From positions 62,001 to 126,000 of the forward strand of contig NZ_JAVBHX010000004.1 in NCBI RefSeq assembly GCF_030732065.1: a stretch of DNA of 64,000 nucleotides, in the 5' to 3' direction. A program made the position numbers and the translations under genes. The notes beneath the pieces are model-generated. The model searched no databases. It was not told the DNA's origin and saw nothing but the letters and a program-made list of their open reading frames with translations. Below, piece after piece: positions 62,274 to 64,000 of the stretch. Each line of letters begins with the position of its first letter. The stretch's first letter is position 1. Source of the stretch: Oceanimonas aquatica (GTDB lineage: Bacteria; Pseudomonadota; Gammaproteobacteria; Enterobacterales; Aeromonadaceae).

Positions 62274-63383
62274 ATGGAGCTGGCTTCATTATTGGGCCGC
62301 ATGTGCGAGCAAAAGGCCTCGGACATGTACATTTCGGTGGGCGTGGCACCCACCATCAAGACCCAGGGCAAACTGGTGCCCATCGGTGACCATCCGCTGA
62401 GCGAGGGCGAGGCGCTGGCGCTGGTGGAGTCCTGCATGACCGACGAGTGCCGGGAGCGCTACCACCGTGAAAAAGAGGCCAACTTCGCCATTCACGACGA
62501 CGAGCACGGCCGCTTTCGGGTCAGCGCCTTCTGGCAGCAGGACAAGGCGGGCATGGTGCTGCGTCGCATCGAAAGCCGTATTCCCACCTTTGAGGAGCTG
62601 TACCTGCCCGAGGTGCTGCGCGAAGTGGGCATGGCCAAGCGAGGGCTGGTGCTGTTTGTGGGCGGCACTGGCACCGGCAAGTCCACCACTCAGGCGGCCA
62701 TGATCGGCCACCGCAACCGCCATGCCGGCGGCCATATTCTCACCATTGAGGATCCGGTGGAATTCGTGCACCAGCACGATCAGTCGATCATTACCCAGCG
62801 GGAAGTGGGCATCGACACCGAATCCTTCGATGCCGCCCTGAAAAGCTCGCTGCGCCAGGCCCCGGACGTGATTCTGATCGGGGAAATCCGCTCCGAGGAA
62901 ACCATGGGCTACGCCCTTTCGTTCGCCGAGACCGGGCATTTGTGCATGGCTACTTTGCATGCCAACAACGCCAACCAGGCCATTGACCGCATCATGCACC
63001 TGGTGCCCGAAAACAAGCACCGCCAGCTGTTGTTTGACCTGTCGTTCAACCTCAAGGCCATTGTGGCCCAGCAACTGATCCCCACCCGGGACGGCAACCA
63101 GCGCCGGGGTGCCTTTGAGATATTGCTCAACACGCCCATCGTCGCCGACGTGATCCGTCAGGGCGACATGCACCGGCTCAAGGAAATCATGGGCAAGTCC
63201 CGCGAGGCGGGTATGCAAACCTTTGATCAGGCGCTGTTTGACCTCTATACGCGCCAGCATATAGGCTACACCGAAGCCCTGGCCTATGCCGACTCCCCCA
63301 ACGATCTGCGGCTGATGATCAAGCTGCAGGACGGCGGCGGGCTCGACTCCGGCCTGTTCGACAACGTAACCATCGAATCCTGA
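62274..63383 (+). CDS. pilU: PilT-dependent retraction ATPase PilU
   Basis: A 369-residue ATPase related to PilT that aids pilus retraction. Walker A is [20 protein letters not shown] near residue 128. [40 protein letters not shown] and [20 protein letters not shown] follow in the same order as in PilT. It has the longer C-terminal tail of PilU, with [15 protein letters not shown]. It is 116 bases after pilT. The gap has GTCATGATGGC-type short repeats but no gene. It starts [20 protein letters not shown], typical of PilU. Confidence 0.95.
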   Translation: MELASLLGRMCEQKASDMYISVGVAPTIKTQGKLVPIGDHPLSEGEALALVESCMTDECRERYHREKEANFAIHDDEHGRFRVSAFWQQDKAGMVLRRIESRIPTFEELYLPEVLREVGMAKRGLVLFVGGTGTGKSTTQAAMIGHRNRHAGGHILTIEDPVEFVHQHDQSIITQREVGIDTESFDAALKSSLRQAPDVILIGEIRSEETMGYALSFAETGHLCMATLHANNANQAIDRIMHLVPENKHRQLLFDLSFNLKAIVAQQLIPTRDGNQRRGAFEILLNTPIVADVIRQGDMHRLKEIMGKSREAGMQTFDQALFDLYTRQHIGYTEALAYADSPNDLRLMIKLQDGGGLDSGLFDNVTIES

Positions 63384-63390
63384 GGACCGT

Positions 63391-64000
63391 ATGCTGATAG
63401 TGGTGTCTCCCGCCAAGACCCTGGACTACGACACGCCGCCGGTGATCGCCGATTACACCCGCCCCGAGTTGCTGGAACACTCGGCCGAGCTGATTGAGCG
63501 GGCCCGTGAACTGAGCCCGGCGGAGATTGGCAAGCTGATGAAGATCAGCGACAAGCTGGCCGGCCTGAACGCCGCCCGTTTTGCCGACTGGCAGCCGGAA
63601 TTCACCCCCGCCAATGCCAAGCAGGCACTGCTGGCGTTCAAGGGCGATGTGTATACCGGCCTGGACGCTGAAACTCTGAGCGCAGACGATTTTGCCTTTG
63701 CGCAGACGCACCTGCGCATGCTCTCGGGCCTGTATGGGGTGCTGCGGCCATTGGATCTGATGCAGCCCTACCGGCTGGAAATGGGTACAAAGCTCGACAA
63801 TGCCAGAGGCAAGGATCTCTATGCCTTCTGGGGCAATATCATCACCGACACTCTGAACCGGGCCATGGCAGAGCAGGGCGACAATGTGCTGGTGAATCTG
63901 GCCTCCAACGAGTACTTCAAGGCGGTGAAGCCAAAGCAGCTCGAAGGCCAGATAGTGACGCCTGTGTTCAAGGACGCCAAGAACGGCCAGTACAAGATCA
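63391..64000 (+). CDS. yaaA: Peroxide stress protein YaaA (5' part, cut by the window edge)
   Basis: The first 203 codons are visible. [20 protein letters not shown] is the conserved start of YaaA/DUF328. It is followed by [40 protein letters not shown] and [20 protein letters not shown]. The last visible part is [16 protein letters not shown] and a short stretch after it. E. coli YaaA lowers free iron and protects DNA during peroxide stress, and its fold binds DNA. It begins seven bases after the pilU stop and has TGAGGA as ribosome site; the joint transcription may be incidental. The last 50 or so residues lie outside the window. Confidence 0.95.
   Translation, partial: MLIVVSPAKTLDYDTPPVIADYTRPELLEHSAELIERARELSPAEIGKLMKISDKLAGLNAARFADWQPEFTPANAKQALLAFKGDVYTGLDAETLSADDFAFAQTHLRMLSGLYGVLRPLDLMQPYRLEMGTKLDNARGKDLYAFWGNIITDTLNRAMAEQGDNVLVNLASNEYFKAVKPKQLEGQIVTPVFKDAKNGQYKI

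Overview
The window looks like chromosome of a gammaproteobacterium of the Aeromonadales, in or near Oceanimonas, Oceanisphaera or Zobellella. This rests on high GC (estimated about 60%), E. coli-like gene blocks (rpsU-dnaG-rpoD with tRNA-Ile2; cca-uppP-folB-plsY-tsaD; ygiF-glnE-hldE; tolC divergent from nudF-yqiB-cpdA-yqiA-parE; zapD-yacG-mutT; rdgB-hemW; proC-yggS-pilT-pilU), and an aquatic accessory set. The genus is inference. I saw no prophage, insertion sequence, CRISPR array or rRNA operon.

Region 1 (1-19,700) is accessory and metabolic. It starts with the 5' part of a chemotaxis receptor, a PhoD-like phosphatase and a VOC protein. Next is a four-gene cluster: BCCT transporter, mandelate-racemase-type enolase and a split UxaA-type dehydratase, divergent from a FadR-type GntR regulator. 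I cannot assign its substrate, and it is the best candidate here for an undescribed pathway. Then come DUF2797 and HAD genes, and a complete BtsS-BtsR pyruvate-sensing system beside its CstA/BtsT-type transporter, with a BtsR-type direct repeat in the transporter promoter. The region ends with a LysR regulator divergent from dabB-dabA (inorganic carbon accumulation) and a sirtuin.

Region 2 (19,700-39,800) is mostly core: tRNA-Ile2, rpoD, dnaG, a yqeY-like gene, rpsU, tsaD, plsY, folB, uppP, cca, putA, a SH3-domain protein, a Pit phosphate transporter with its DUF47 partner, and ygiF. It also holds an unrecognised membrane protein with a coiled coil and a DNA-binding-like tail, and a small operon of a DUF2170 gene, a PspA-like gene and a 110-residue unknown.

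Region 3 (39,800-64,000) carries glnE, a four-helix-bundle gene between inverted simple repeats, lpxL, hldE, a FKBP gene, tolC and its divergent operon, parE-parC, mutT-yacG-zapD, hemW-rdgB, a DUF4426 gene, yggU-yggT-proC-yggS, pilT-pilU and the start of yaaA.

Two copies of a nested-palindrome element of about 100 bp lie at 20,016-20,117 and 50,548-50,650. Their stems are kept although the stem bases differ.
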